Shown piece after piece: positions 1 through 8,475 of a DNA stretch of 64,000 nt; within the stretch, counting starts at the first letter, position 1; each line of letters begins with the position of its first letter. The notes beneath the pieces were generated by a model. It did not search any database. It was not told the origin of the DNA and saw nothing but the letters and a program-made list of their open reading frames with translations. The DNA is from Amycolatopsis nigrescens CSC17Ta-90. Lineage in GTDB: Bacteria > Actinomycetota > Actinomycetes > Mycobacteriales > Pseudonocardiaceae. The stretch covers positions 4,712,157-4,776,156 of the forward strand of contig NZ_ARVW01000001.1 in NCBI RefSeq assembly GCF_000384315.1, given 5' to 3'. A program made the position numbers and the translations under genes.

Positions 1-2
1 CG

Positions 3-242
3 GGGCTGCGGCGCACGCTGCGGGCCGGGGTGAACGCCGGCGCGCTGGCCGGCACGGTCTCCGGCTCCGGCCCGACCTGCGCCTTCCTCTGCGCCGACGC
101 GGAGTCCGCGCTGGAGGTCGCGGCCGAGCTGGCCGGTGCCGGGGTCTGCCGGACGGTACGGGTCGCGCACGGCCCGGTGCCCGGTGCCAGGCCGGTCGGT
201 GGTGACGACCCCCGCCCGGCGCCGCCGCAGGTGCACGCGTGA
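3..242 (+). CDS. ispE: 4-diphosphocytidyl-2-C-methyl-D-erythritol kinase, C-terminal part (cut by window edge)
   Basis: Only the last 79 codons are present. IspE phosphorylates CDP-methylerythritol in the non-mevalonate isoprenoid pathway in the cytoplasm. The segment [14 protein letters not shown] is the third GHMP-kinase motif, a glycine-rich loop with Ser and Thr close to the phosphates, and it sits at the usual distance from the C terminus. The protein ends with a Pro/Arg-rich tail not typical of the family core. The following ABC-F and FadD-like genes agree with the ispE neighbourhood of other actinomycetes. The assignment rests on one motif plus context, so another GHMP kinase is possible but less likely. 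Confidence 0.85.
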   Translation, partial: GLRRTLRAGVNAGALAGTVSGSGPTCAFLCADAESALEVAAELAGAGVCRTVRVAHGPVPGARPVGGDDPRPAPPQVHA

Positions 243-298
243 GCCGTCCCACCATTAGTCCTTTGTGGACATTGAGAAGCATTGAGGGGCTCGCCTAG

Positions 299-2077
299 AT
301 GGTCAACCTGGTCAACCTGGAGTCGGTGAGCAAGTCATACGGGGTCCGGCCGCTGCTCGACTCGGTCTCGCTCGGGGTCGGTGAGGGCGACCGGATCGGC
401 GTGGTCGGGCTCAACGGGGGCGGCAAGACCACCCTGCTCGAAGTGCTCGCCGGGATCGCGCCGGTGGACGACGGCCGGGTCAGCCGGGTCGGCGGGCTGC
501 GGATGGCGGTAGTCACCCAGCGCACCGAGCTGCCCGCCGGCAGCACGGTCCGCGAGGCCGCCCTGTCCGCATACGGGGCCGAGCACGAGTGGGCCGCGGA
601 CGCCCGCGTTCGCTCCATTGTGGACGGACTGGGGTTGTCCGGGCTCGGCCTGGATTCACCGACCGGTTCCCTGTCCGGCGGCGAGCGCCGCCGGGTGGCG
701 CTGGCCGCCGCGCTGGTGGCCGAACTGGACCTGATCGTGCTGGACGAGCCGACCAACCACCTGGACATCGAGGGGGTGCGCTGGCTGGCCGATCACCTGC
801 TGGCCCGCCGGGTCGCGCTGGTGGTGGTCACGCACGACCGCTGGTTCCTGGACACCGTCTGCGGACGCACCTGGGAGGTTGTCGGGGGGCGGGTCGAACA
901 GTACGAAGGCGGTTACGCCGACTGGGTTTTCGCCAGGGCCGAGCGTGCGCGGCTGGCCGCCACCCTGGAGGAGAAGCGGCAGAACCTGGCGCGCAAGGAG
1001 CTCGCTTGGTTGCAGCGCGGTGCCAAGGCGAGGACGTCCAAGCCCCGCTACCGGATCGAGGCCGCCGAGGCGCTGATCTCGGACGTCCCGCCGCCGCGGG
1101 ATTCGGTGGAGCTGATGAGCTTCGCCCGTCGCCGGCTCGGCAAGACCGTGCTCGAACTCGAGGACGTGTCGCTGGCCGCGGGCGAGAAGTCGTTGCTGGA
1201 CAAGGAAACCTGGCGGATCGGCCCCGGGGACCGGATCGGGCTGGTCGGGGTGAACGGCTCCGGCAAGACGACCCTGCTCAAGACGCTCGCGGGCGAGGCG
1301 GAACCGGTGTCCGGCAGGCGGATCCAGGGCAAGACGGTGCGGCTCGCGCACCTGACCCAGGAACTCGAAGACCTGCCCGGCGAGTTGCGGCTGCTTCAGG
1401 CCGTCGAAGAGATCGCCGGCCGGGTGGTGCTCGGCAAACAGGAGCTGTCCGCCTCGCAGCTCGCCGAGAAGCTGGGTTTCCCGCCGGCCAGGCAGTGGAC
1501 CCCGGTGGAGGACCTCTCCGGTGGCGAGCGCCGCCGCCTGCAGCTGGTGCGGCTGCTGATGGCCGAGCCGAACGTGCTGCTGCTGGACGAGCCGACCAAC
1601 GATCTGGACATCGACACCCTGCAGCAGCTGGAGGATCTGCTCGACTCCTGGCCGGGCACGATGGTGGTCGTCTCGCACGACCGCTATCTGGTCGAGCGGG
1701 TCTGCGACGCGGTGTACGCCCTGTTCGGCGACGGCGGGATCACCCACCTCCCCGGCGGCATCGAGGAGTACCTCCGCCGCCGCGGCAAGGCCGAGCAGGC
1801 GCGTGCCCAGGCGCCGCAGCGTCAGGAGGCCGCCCCGGAGCGGGCGACCGCCAAGGTCAGTGCCGCGGAGAAGCGCGCGGCGAGCAAGGAACTGGCCAAA
1901 CTGGAGCGGAAGCTGGACCAGCTGCACAGCCGGGAGACCAAGCTGCACGACGCGCTGGCCGCGGCGGCGACCGACCCGGCGAAGCTGATCGAGCTCAACA
2001 CCGAGCTGAAATCGCTGATCGCCGAGAAGGACGAGGTCGAGCAGCGCTGGCTGGAGACCTCCGAAGCCGCCGAGTGA
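299..2077 (+). CDS. ABC-F family ATPase (translation or resistance type)
   Basis: This soluble protein of 592 residues has two ABC ATPase domains in tandem and no membrane segment, the ABC-F layout. Family members bind the ribosome and act in translation control or antibiotic protection. Domain 1 has Walker A GLNGGGKTT (about residue 38; the usual serine is glycine), signature LSGGE (125) and Walker B LIVLDEPTNHLD (145). Domain 2 has GVNGSGKTT (about 317), LSGGE (about 407) and LLLDEPTNDLD (about 427). A charged linker separates the domains, and residues 500-590 are a Lys/Glu-rich C-terminal coiled coil. It starts 56 bases after ispE and is probably cotranscribed with it. The ribosomal role is inferred from the family; the exact subfamily cannot be told. 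Confidence 0.9.
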   Translation: MVNLVNLESVSKSYGVRPLLDSVSLGVGEGDRIGVVGLNGGGKTTLLEVLAGIAPVDDGRVSRVGGLRMAVVTQRTELPAGSTVREAALSAYGAEHEWAADARVRSIVDGLGLSGLGLDSPTGSLSGGERRRVALAAALVAELDLIVLDEPTNHLDIEGVRWLADHLLARRVALVVVTHDRWFLDTVCGRTWEVVGGRVEQYEGGYADWVFARAERARLAATLEEKRQNLARKELAWLQRGAKARTSKPRYRIEAAEALISDVPPPRDSVELMSFARRRLGKTVLELEDVSLAAGEKSLLDKETWRIGPGDRIGLVGVNGSGKTTLLKTLAGEAEPVSGRRIQGKTVRLAHLTQELEDLPGELRLLQAVEEIAGRVVLGKQELSASQLAEKLGFPPARQWTPVEDLSGGERRRLQLVRLLMAEPNVLLLDEPTNDLDIDTLQQLEDLLDSWPGTMVVVSHDRYLVERVCDAVYALFGDGGITHLPGGIEEYLRRRGKAEQARAQAPQRQEAAPERATAKVSAAEKRAASKELAKLERKLDQLHSRETKLHDALAAAATDPAKLIELNTELKSLIAEKDEVEQRWLETSEAAE

Positions 2078-2103
2078 ACGGCTCGCCGGATAAGGTGAAC
2101 GGC

Positions 2104-3792
2104 ATGAGTCGGTTCGTGGACAAGCTGCTCGCTACCGCGGCGGCGGGCGGTCAGCAGCGTGGCATGGTCACTGGGGAGCCGAAGGAACCGGTACGCCGGA
2201 CCTGGGCTGAGGTTCACGAGCAGGCGAGAAAGGTGGCCGGCGGACTGGTCTCCGGCGGTCTCGCGCCGGAGAGCGCGGTCGCCGTACTGGCCGCCGCGCC
2301 CGCGCTGATCGCGCCCACCGTGCAGGCCGTCTGGCTGTCCGGCGGCAGCGTCACCATGCTGCACCAGCCGACCCCGCGCACCGACCTCGCCGAATGGGCC
2401 GAGGACACCGTGCGGGTGCTGCGCATGATCGGCTCGAACCTGGTGCTGCTCGGCGAGCCGTTCGACCAGCTGGCCCCGGTGCTCACCGAGCACGGCATCG
2501 GCTACCGGCTGATCAGCGAACTGCTGGAGGCCGAGCCGCTGGCCGAGCCGGTGCCCACCAGCGAGCAGGCGCCCGCGCTGCTCCAGCTCACCAGCGGGTC
2601 CACCGCCGAGCCCAAGGCCGTGCGGATCACCTACGGCAACCTGTACTCCAACGTCAAGGCGATGGTGGACCGGGCCGAGTTCGTCTTCGACCAGGACGTG
2701 ATGGTGTCCTGGCTGCCGACCTTCCACGACATGGGCATGGTCGGCTTCCTGACCGTGCCGATGACCTTCGGCGTGGAGCTGGTCAAGATCACCCCGGTGG
2801 AGTTCCTGTCCGGGCCGCTGATCTGGCCGAAGCTGATCACCAAGTACGGCGGCACCACCACCGCCGCGCCGAACTTCGCCTACGCCATCGTTGGCCGCCG
2901 GATGGCCAAGGTGGACGAAGACGATGCCTACGACCTGTCCAAGCTGCGGATCGCGCTGAACGGGGCCGAGCCGATCGACGAGACCGCGGTGCAGACCTTC
3001 GTCGACGCCGGCGCCCGGTTCAAGATGCCGCCGGAGTGCGTGTTCCCGGCCTACGGCATGGCCGAGGCGACGCTGGCGGTGTCCTTCGCCCCGCTGTTCA
3101 CCGGGCTCACCCTGGACGTGGTCGAGGCGCGGGCACTGGAAGCGGACAACCGCGCGGTGCCGGTGCCGGCGGACGACCCCCGGCGCGGTACCGACGACGT
3201 CCGCTCGTTCGCCCTGCTCGGCCCGCCGCTGGACGGCCTGGAGGCGGAGATCGTGGACGAGCACGGCACCGTGCTCGGCGACCGGCAGGTCGGCGAGATC
3301 AGGCTGCGCGGTGAGGCAGTCACCCCCGGCTACCTGACCATGGACGGCCCGGTGGACACCCAGGACGCCGAAGGCTGGCTGGCCACCGGCGACCTCGGCT
3401 ACCTCGTCGACGGCCAGATCGTGATCTGCGGCCGCAGCAAGGACGTCATCATCATGGGCGGCCGCAACATCTACCCGACCGACATCGAGCGGGCGGCCAC
3501 CTCGGTGGAAGGGGTGCGGGCCGGCAACGCGGTGGCCGTGCGGCTGGACGCCGGCAGCAGGCGCGAGCGGTTCGCGGTGGTGCTGGAGTCCAAGCTGGCC
3601 GGGGACGCCGAGGCCGAGCGCGTGCTGGCCAAGGAGGTCGCGGCCAAGGTGCGCAGCGCGGTGGACATCCGTCCGTTCGCGGTGCTGGTGCTGCCAGCGG
3701 GCAGCCTGCCCAAGACCCCGTCCGGCAAGGTCAAGCGGGCCGCAACCGCGACCCAGTTCGCCGCCCAGATCAACGCCCGCGCCAACGACTGA
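2104..3792 (+). CDS. FadD-like acyl-activating enzyme (fatty acyl-AMP ligase / acyl-CoA synthetase)
   Basis: This ANL-superfamily enzyme of 562 residues should activate a fatty or other carboxylic acid as acyl-AMP. Visible motifs are the P-loop-like QLTSGSTAEPKAV (about 160), YGMAEAT (about 316), the hinge region with GRSKDVIIMGGRNIYP (about 440) and the C-terminal PSGKVKR lysine motif (about 538). The ATG at 2104 was chosen because the protein then begins MSRFVDKLL; it lies 26 bases after the ABC-F stop. The position matches Rv1013 (pks16) beside ispE and pth in mycobacteria. Whether the acceptor is CoA, as in FadD, or a carrier protein, as in FAAL enzymes, cannot be settled from the sequence. 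Confidence 0.88.
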   Translation: MSRFVDKLLATAAAGGQQRGMVTGEPKEPVRRTWAEVHEQARKVAGGLVSGGLAPESAVAVLAAAPALIAPTVQAVWLSGGSVTMLHQPTPRTDLAEWAEDTVRVLRMIGSNLVLLGEPFDQLAPVLTEHGIGYRLISELLEAEPLAEPVPTSEQAPALLQLTSGSTAEPKAVRITYGNLYSNVKAMVDRAEFVFDQDVMVSWLPTFHDMGMVGFLTVPMTFGVELVKITPVEFLSGPLIWPKLITKYGGTTTAAPNFAYAIVGRRMAKVDEDDAYDLSKLRIALNGAEPIDETAVQTFVDAGARFKMPPECVFPAYGMAEATLAVSFAPLFTGLTLDVVEARALEADNRAVPVPADDPRRGTDDVRSFALLGPPLDGLEAEIVDEHGTVLGDRQVGEIRLRGEAVTPGYLTMDGPVDTQDAEGWLATGDLGYLVDGQIVICGRSKDVIIMGGRNIYPTDIERAATSVEGVRAGNAVAVRLDAGSRRERFAVVLESKLAGDAEAERVLAKEVAAKVRSAVDIRPFAVLVLPAGSLPKTPSGKVKRAATATQFAAQINARAND

Positions 3793-3797
3793 CCAAC

Positions 3798-3843
3798 GTC
3801 GTGAGTGGAAAGTGCTGCCCCGGCAACACTTTCCACTCACGAC
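3798..3843. terminator. Long inverted repeat, family A copy 1, convergent terminator
   Basis: The arms GTCGTGAGTGGAAAGTG (3798-3814) and its exact complement (3827-3843) form a 17-bp perfect stem, which tgcc/ggca pairing extends towards a tiny loop. It lies between the stop of the FadD-like gene and the stop of the convergent DivIVA-domain gene, so it probably terminates both. There is no T-tract, as is usual in high-GC actinobacteria. A close relative is found at 22547-22592. Confidence 0.75.
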
Positions 3844-4182
3844 CTAGCTGCGCTTCCGGCGGAACAGGGACGGGCGGGTGTGCGTGTGCTCGAGGGCCGG
3901 CACCAGGTAGACCGAGCCGCCCGCCACCGGATGGCCGGCCAGGGTGCTCTCCACCAGCCGCAGAAAGTGGTCCACCGAGGCCTGGTCGTAGCCGCGCTTG
4001 CCCAGCGGCGGCCTGGCGAAGGACACGTTGTGCACGTCCTCGGCGGTGACCTCGTCCTCGCCCTCCAGGGTGGCGACGACCCGGTTGAGGAAGGCGTCCA
4101 CCGCCGGCTCGTGGTAGCCCCTGGTGCCGACCGGGGCCCGGTCGAACCGGACCCGGTATATGTCCTCGGCGGTCAGCGCCAC
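3844..4182 (-). CDS. DivIVA-domain small protein, second of a pair
   Basis: This protein of 112 residues has two copies of the short DivIVA N-terminal-like motif: LTAEDIYRVRFDRAPVGTRG with a following Y and D-x-FL, then LTAEDVHNVSF followed by PPLGKRGYD and VDHFL. In DivIVA/Wag31 this region binds membrane or partners at poles and septa. The usual long coiled coil is absent here. The GTG start at 4182 overlaps the TAG stop of the upstream sister gene by one base (TAGTG), so translation is probably coupled. The tail is basic (RRKRS). A role in polar growth or division is inferred only from the motif. Confidence 0.8.
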   Translation of the reverse strand: MALTAEDIYRVRFDRAPVGTRGYHEPAVDAFLNRVVATLEGEDEVTAEDVHNVSFARPPLGKRGYDQASVDHFLRLVESTLAGHPVAGGSVYLVPALEHTHTRPSLFRRKRS

Positions 4183-4544
4183 TACTTTTCCTGGAAGTGC
4201 TCGACGCGGGCGGTGGGGGTGTCCACCGGCCACGGCTGGGCAGCCTCGGACTCGTCCCTGGCATCGGGCACCGGCTGGGCCCGTACGCCGGTGCGGCTCG
4301 CCAGCTCCTCCTCGGCCTTGTCCAGGAACTCGTCCACTTCGCGCTCGTCGTAGCCGCGCTTGCCGATGATCGGCCGGTTGAAGAGCACGTGATGCACCTC
4401 GGCCGCGGTCAGGTCGTCCTTCCCGGCCAGCGTCTGCGCGATGCGCCCGAGGAACTCGTCGACTTCCCCCTTGGCGTAGCCGCGGCGGCCGATCGGCGAG
4501 TTGCCGAACTCGGCGGCGTTGACGTCTTCGATGGTCAAGGACAT
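4182..4544 (-). CDS. DivIVA-domain small protein, first of a pair
   Basis: This protein of 120 residues has two DivIVA-type motifs ([21 protein letters not shown] with VDEFL, then [21 protein letters not shown] with [12 protein letters not shown]) and an acidic, Pro-rich tail. The ATG at 4544 has a GGGAG ribosome site a few bases upstream. It is followed without a gap by a paralogue of the same two-motif build, so the pair looks like an internal duplication. Neither protein has the long coiled coil of Wag31. They may act as adaptors at the cell pole; that is an inference. Confidence 0.82.
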   Translation of the reverse strand: MSLTIEDVNAAEFGNSPIGRRGYAKGEVDEFLGRIAQTLAGKDDLTAAEVHHVLFNRPIIGKRGYDEREVDEFLDKAEEELASRTGVRAQPVPDARDESEAAQPWPVDTPTARVEHFQEK

Positions 4545-4737
4545 GAATTACTCCCGGGTTCTGGATCGGTCGACGAAGTCGCCGTATTCCGTCCTAGTCG
4601 GCGGATCCGGTACCGGGGAAGACCTGGTCGTCGCTCTCGACTCGAACAGGGGGGAGAAGGCACGCCTTCGGGTGAGCCGGGTTAACGCACCGCTCATGTG
4701 ACCGATTTCACCGCCGTGCCGGCGGGAGAAGGGCCGC

Positions 4738-5343
4738 TCAGCCCGCGTGGAAGGTGTTCTGCGCGGCGGCGAGGCCGTCGGCGAGCAGCGCCTCGGTCGC
4801 GTCCGCGCACCGGTCGATCTCCAGCGCCAGCTCCTTGCGCTCGGTGCTGGAGAAGTCCTTGAGCACGTAGTCGGCGGGGTCCATCCGCCCCGGCGGGCGG
4901 CCGACGCCGAACCGGACGCGGTAGTAGTCCTTGGTCCCGAGGGACTTGGTGATCGAGCGGAGCCCGTTGTGGCCGTTGTCGCCGCCGCCGAACTTGAGCT
5001 TCAGCGCGCCGTAGGGCAGGTCCAGCTCGTCGTGCACGACCACGATCCCGCTCGGGTCGAGCTTGAAGAAACGGGCGGTGCCGACCACCGGCCCGCCGGA
5101 GAGGTTCATGAAGGAACGGGGCTTGACCAGCACCGTTTTGCGCCCGGCCAGCCGCCCTTCGAGCACGTCGGCACCGGCCTTGTGCGCCTTGAACTTCCCG
5201 CCCATCCTGGCGGCCAGCTCGTCCAGCACCAGGAAACCGATGTTGTGCCGGTTGCCGGCGTACCGAGGGCCGGGATTGCCGAGGCCGGCGAGCAGCACCT
5301 GCTCACCGGCCCCGGGTAGATCCTGCGAAGGAGTGTCCCCCAC
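4738..5343 (-). CDS. pth: Peptidyl-tRNA hydrolase
   Basis: Pth releases tRNA from peptidyl-tRNA that drops off ribosomes. The core [21 protein letters not shown] contains the catalytic His (about residue 33); MNLSGGPV carries a substrate-binding Asn, and [12 protein letters not shown] the catalytic-site Asp. About 201 residues is close to the family norm. The GTG at 5343 was chosen; it lies 7 bases after the rplY stop. A GTG just before LLAGLGNPG is a shorter alternative. It is cotranscribed with rplY, the standard rplY-pth arrangement. Confidence 0.93.
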   Translation of the reverse strand: MGDTPSQDLPGAGEQVLLAGLGNPGPRYAGNRHNIGFLVLDELAARMGGKFKAHKAGADVLEGRLAGRKTVLVKPRSFMNLSGGPVVGTARFFKLDPSGIVVVHDELDLPYGALKLKFGGGDNGHNGLRSITKSLGTKDYYRVRFGVGRPPGRMDPADYVLKDFSSTERKELALEIDRCADATEALLADGLAAAQNTFHAG

Positions 5344-5350
5344 GCCCGTA

Positions 5351-5974
5351 CTACTCGGCGTTCTCGGACTCGGGCTTGTCCTCGACCACACCGGCGCCCT
5401 CGGCGTCGACGTCGGTCTCCATGGAGGCCTCGCTCGGCGCCTCGTTGACCGCAACCACCAGCGCCTCGGGGTCGGTCAGCAGCTCCGCTCCCGGCGGCAG
5501 GGTGACCTGCGAGGCCAGCACCTGGACACCGGCCTGGACACCCTCGATGGACACCTCGAGCTGCTCCGGGATGTGCAGCGCCTCGACCTCGATCGACAGC
5601 GAGTCGAGGTCCTGGGCGACCAGGGTGCCGGGGGCCGCGTCGCCGGTCAGCACGACCGGGATGTCCACGGTGACCTTCTCGCCGCGCTTGACCACGAGCA
5701 GGTCGACGTGCTCGATGTAGTTCTTCAGCGGGTGGACCACGATGGTCTTGGTCAGCGCCAGCTCGGCGGCGTTGTCGATGTCCAGGGTGAGCACGGCGTT
5801 GCTGCCGTTCTCGCGGACCACCCTGGCGAACTCCAGTGCCGGCAGCGACAGGTGCCGCGGGTCCGAACCGTGGCCATAGAGCACTGCGGGAATCTTGCCG
5901 GCGCGACGGGTGCGACGCGCGGCGCCCTTGCCGAACTCGGTGCGGGGTTCGACGGACAGACGTACCTCGGACAC
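5351..5974 (-). CDS. rplY: Large ribosomal subunit protein bL25 (long CTC/TL5 form)
   Basis: bL25 binds 5S rRNA. The N-terminal L25 domain (about residues 5-95) includes [23 protein letters not shown], and a C-terminal TL5/CTC beta domain (about 100-185) precedes an acidic tail of about 25 residues. The GTG start at 5974 has a clear AAGGAG site about ten bases upstream. At 207 residues it is the long form found in actinobacteria and general-stress CTC proteins. It is the first gene of the rplY-pth operon and diverges from the lipoprotein gene at 6318. Confidence 0.95.
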   Translation of the reverse strand: MSEVRLSVEPRTEFGKGAARRTRRAGKIPAVLYGHGSDPRHLSLPALEFARVVRENGSNAVLTLDIDNAAELALTKTIVVHPLKNYIEHVDLLVVKRGEKVTVDIPVVLTGDAAPGTLVAQDLDSLSIEVEALHIPEQLEVSIEGVQAGVQVLASQVTLPPGAELLTDPEALVVAVNEAPSEASMETDVDAEGAGVVEDKPESENAE

Positions 5975-6317
5975 GGTCTTGCACTCCTTCGATCAAAAAG
6001 CTCTGTTGCGACGGGGATCATCGGGGCGGTATCTCGGTGCGTTCGGCGGCGAATCCACAACGTGCGCAGCGCGTGGCCTATCAAGCCGCCGCGTCGATCA
6101 CGTCGGGCACCGCGTGCAAGTGGAGCCCGCCTCGCCGAGAACCTATTTAGTGTAGACAGCGTCGTGGACCTGGGTTGCGGCGGGTCGTCCCGCACCGTAA
6201 GAACGAGGTAACGCGGCGCTGGGAACCAGCGTCCCGAACTGGGGTCAGAGCCGGAGAAAGTCCGGTAGAACCGGCGAAGACAGGTCAGTTCCGAGTCAGT
6301 GAGGTGTCGAGGTGCCG
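5975..6317. other. Divergent intergenic region without a gene
   Basis: These 343 bases separate the starts of rplY (minus) and the lipoprotein gene (plus). I see no gene with plausible codon use here. The stretch must hold both promoters. An AT-rich patch at about 6141-6155 (atttagtgtaga) offers a possible minus-strand -10 box, but no convincing -35 partner is visible, so I do not place a promoter exactly. Confidence 0.5.
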
Positions 6318-7454
6318 ATGCGAACGCGAGGGGCGACCCGAGCGGCGGTACTGGCGGTGGTCGCGGGAATGCTGCTCGGTGGCTGCCAGGCCGCGATGCC
6401 GGGCAGCGGTGACGTGTCCACGGCCGACCGGCAGCGGGTGGACCGGCGTGCCGAACTGCGCTCGGCTGTGGACGGCGCGCTCGGCGCGCTGGCCGCCCAG
6501 CTCGCGCTCTCGTATCGCAGCAGCTACACCGACACCGCGGGCAAGACCGTGGAGCTGGCGTTGAACGTGACCAAACACGGTTTCGCGCAGGGCTCCTTCC
6601 CGTCCTCCGGTGAGCAGATCAAGCTGCTGCGGGCGGACGGAAAGCTGTATCTCAACGCGGGTGCGACCTACTGGCGCGGGCGCGGCACCGAAGCCGCGGT
6701 CGCCGAGCAGTACGCGGGCGACTGGGTCCGCGCGACCCGGTCCGAGCTGCCCTTCGACCCGGCCGAAACCCTCACCCCGTCGGCGGTGGTGGCGACCCTG
6801 CGCGCCGGGCTCGCCGGGGCGGACCAGCTGGCCGAGCCGGTCCGGCGGGTGCGGCCGGACGGCACCGAGGTGTTCGAGATCGAGACCAGGTCCGGCCTGA
6901 TGGAGGTGACCACGGCGCAGCCGTACCGGCTGGTCAGCGTGGCACCCGCGTTGCTCGGCCCGGCGGTGGGTTCGTCCTACGGCCCCAGCACCTCGGTGGG
7001 GATGGCGGCGCTCGCCGGCGACGACCTGAAGCGGTTCCAGACCGGGGCGGAGGCCGCACTGCCGGAGCTGGCCCAGCCGGTGCGCGCCGGAGCCGGCGCG
7101 CGGACCGAGGTGACCGACACCAGACTGGACTGCGGGACCAACGGCGTCTGCACGCACAGCGTCCAGGTGCGCAACACGGTCGTCGGGGACGCCGCGGGCG
7201 CCTTGGTGCGGTTGCGGCTCAGCTCCCTGGTTAACGCGGAGGGCATCGGGGAGCAGACCTGTACCGGGGAGGCGGTGGCCGCCCCCGGGGCGACCACCGG
7301 GCTTTCCTGCGAGGTCAGGTTCACCCTGCCGAACCGCACCGGCACGGCGAAGGTGGTCGCGATGCCGTCGCTCACCGGTGCGGTGCTGGACCAGCTCGAC
7401 GGCCCGGCGCTGTCGCAGAAGGTGCGCGCCGAGTTCGCCGCGCTCGGCGGCTAG
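6318..7454 (+). CDS. Lipoprotein of unknown function
   Basis: This is an exported lipoprotein of about 378 residues. A short basic start is followed by a hydrophobic stretch and the lipobox LLGGC. The mature part is hydrophilic, predicted mixed alpha/beta, and contains a C-terminal Cys pair (about residues 274 and 281) and a further pair (about 317 and 330) that could form disulfides. ATG 6318 was taken; a GTG two codons earlier is also possible. Its position, facing prs and glmU, is that of lpqT in mycobacteria, but I do not see clear LpqN/LpqT similarity. The ligand is unknown. Confidence 0.8.
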   Translation: MRTRGATRAAVLAVVAGMLLGGCQAAMPGSGDVSTADRQRVDRRAELRSAVDGALGALAAQLALSYRSSYTDTAGKTVELALNVTKHGFAQGSFPSSGEQIKLLRADGKLYLNAGATYWRGRGTEAAVAEQYAGDWVRATRSELPFDPAETLTPSAVVATLRAGLAGADQLAEPVRRVRPDGTEVFEIETRSGLMEVTTAQPYRLVSVAPALLGPAVGSSYGPSTSVGMAALAGDDLKRFQTGAEAALPELAQPVRAGAGARTEVTDTRLDCGTNGVCTHSVQVRNTVVGDAAGALVRLRLSSLVNAEGIGEQTCTGEAVAAPGATTGLSCEVRFTLPNRTGTAKVVAMPSLTGAVLDQLDGPALSQKVRAEFAALGG

Positions 7455-7490
7455 CCCGGGGAGCCGAAGGAACGCCTCCAGCTCCCCGGG
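7455..7490. terminator. Convergent terminator between lipoprotein gene and prs
   Basis: The arms CCCGGGGAGC (7455-7464) and GCTCCCCGGG (7481-7490) are perfectly complementary around a 16-base loop, directly after the lipoprotein stop and before the prs stop. It is likely bidirectional. The sequence is unrelated to the long family A and B repeats. Confidence 0.7.
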
Positions 7491-7494
7491 TGGA

Positions 7495-8475
7495 TCAGGC
7501 GTTGCCGTCGAAGAGGCTGGTGACCGAGCCGTCCTCGAAGACCTCCTGGATCGCGCGGGCGAGCAGCGGCGCGATGGAGAGCACGGTGAGCCCTTCGAAA
7601 CGCTTCTCCGGCGGGATGGGCAGCGTGTTCGTCACGATGACCTCCTTGGCCTTGCAGTTTGCCAGCCGCTCGGTCGCCGGGTCGGACAGAATGCCGTGCG
7701 TCGAGGCGATGACCACGTCCGAGGCGCCCTCGTCCAGCAGCGCTTCGGTGGCCTTCACGATCGTCCCGCCGGTGTCGATCATGTCGTCGATCAGCACGCA
7801 CAGCTGCCCGCGGACCTTGCCGACCACCCGGTTCGCCACCGCCTGGTTGGGCTTGTCCGGGTCGCGGGTCTTGTGGATGAACGCGATCGGCCGGTCGCCG
7901 AGCTGCTGCGCCCACTTCTCCGCCAGCCGCACGCGGCCCGAGTCGGGGGAGACCACGGTGATCGACTCTTCGCCGTAGGTGCTCATGATGTGGTCGCACA
8001 GCACGCTCTGCGCGAGCAGGTGGTCCACCGGCCCGTCGAAGAAACCCTGGATCTGCGCGGTGTGCAGGTCCACCGTCATGATCCGGTCCGCGCCGGCGGT
8101 CTTGAACAGGTCGGCGATCAGCCGCGCCGAGATCGGCTCGCGGCCCTTGTGCTTCTTGTCCTGCCTGGCATACGGGTAGAACGGCATGATCACGGTGATC
8201 CGCTTGGCGCTGGCGCGCTTGAGCGCGTCCACCATGATCAGCTGCTCCATCACCCATTCGTTGATCGGCGAGCAGTGGCTCTGGATCACGAACGCGTCGG
8301 TACCGCGGACGGACTCCTGGAACCGCACGAAGATCTCGCCGTTGGCGAAGTTGTGCGCGGTCTGCGGGGTGATCGTCACGTTCAGGTGCTCGGCCACTTC
8401 CTCGGCCAGCTCCCGGTGCGCGCGGCCGGAGAAGAGCATCAAGTTCTTCTTGGGCGTACCGGATTTCGGACTCAT
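7495..8475 (-). CDS. prs: Ribose-phosphate pyrophosphokinase
   Basis: Prs makes PRPP from ribose 5-phosphate and ATP for purine, pyrimidine, His, Trp and arabinan-precursor synthesis. Signatures present are [10 protein letters not shown], the [10 protein letters not shown] segment, [15 protein letters not shown] in the ATP-binding region, the [12 protein letters not shown] motif and the PRPP loop [12 protein letters not shown]. The 326 residues equal the usual actinobacterial length. The ATG at 8475 overlaps the glmU stop as ATGA, so the two genes are translationally coupled in the glmU-prs order. Confidence 0.97.
   Translation of the reverse strand: MSPKSGTPKKNLMLFSGRAHRELAEEVAEHLNVTITPQTAHNFANGEIFVRFQESVRGTDAFVIQSHCSPINEWVMEQLIMVDALKRASAKRITVIMPFYPYARQDKKHKGREPISARLIADLFKTAGADRIMTVDLHTAQIQGFFDGPVDHLLAQSVLCDHIMSTYGEESITVVSPDSGRVRLAEKWAQQLGDRPIAFIHKTRDPDKPNQAVANRVVGKVRGQLCVLIDDMIDTGGTIVKATEALLDEGASDVVIASTHGILSDPATERLANCKAKEVIVTNTLPIPPEKRFEGLTVLSIAPLLARAIQEVFEDGSVTSLFDGNA

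Noticed and set aside
589..2103. Long upstream extension of the FadD-like gene in the same frame
   Set aside because: The extension is a shifted reading of the ABC-F gene with Arg/Gly/Ala-rich nonsense. The true start at 2104 gives a normal ligase N terminus.
6141..6160. Minus-strand promoter for rplY
   Set aside because: An acceptable -10 box (TACACT) exists, but no -35 element at a proper distance is visible, so it is only mentioned in the intergenic entry.
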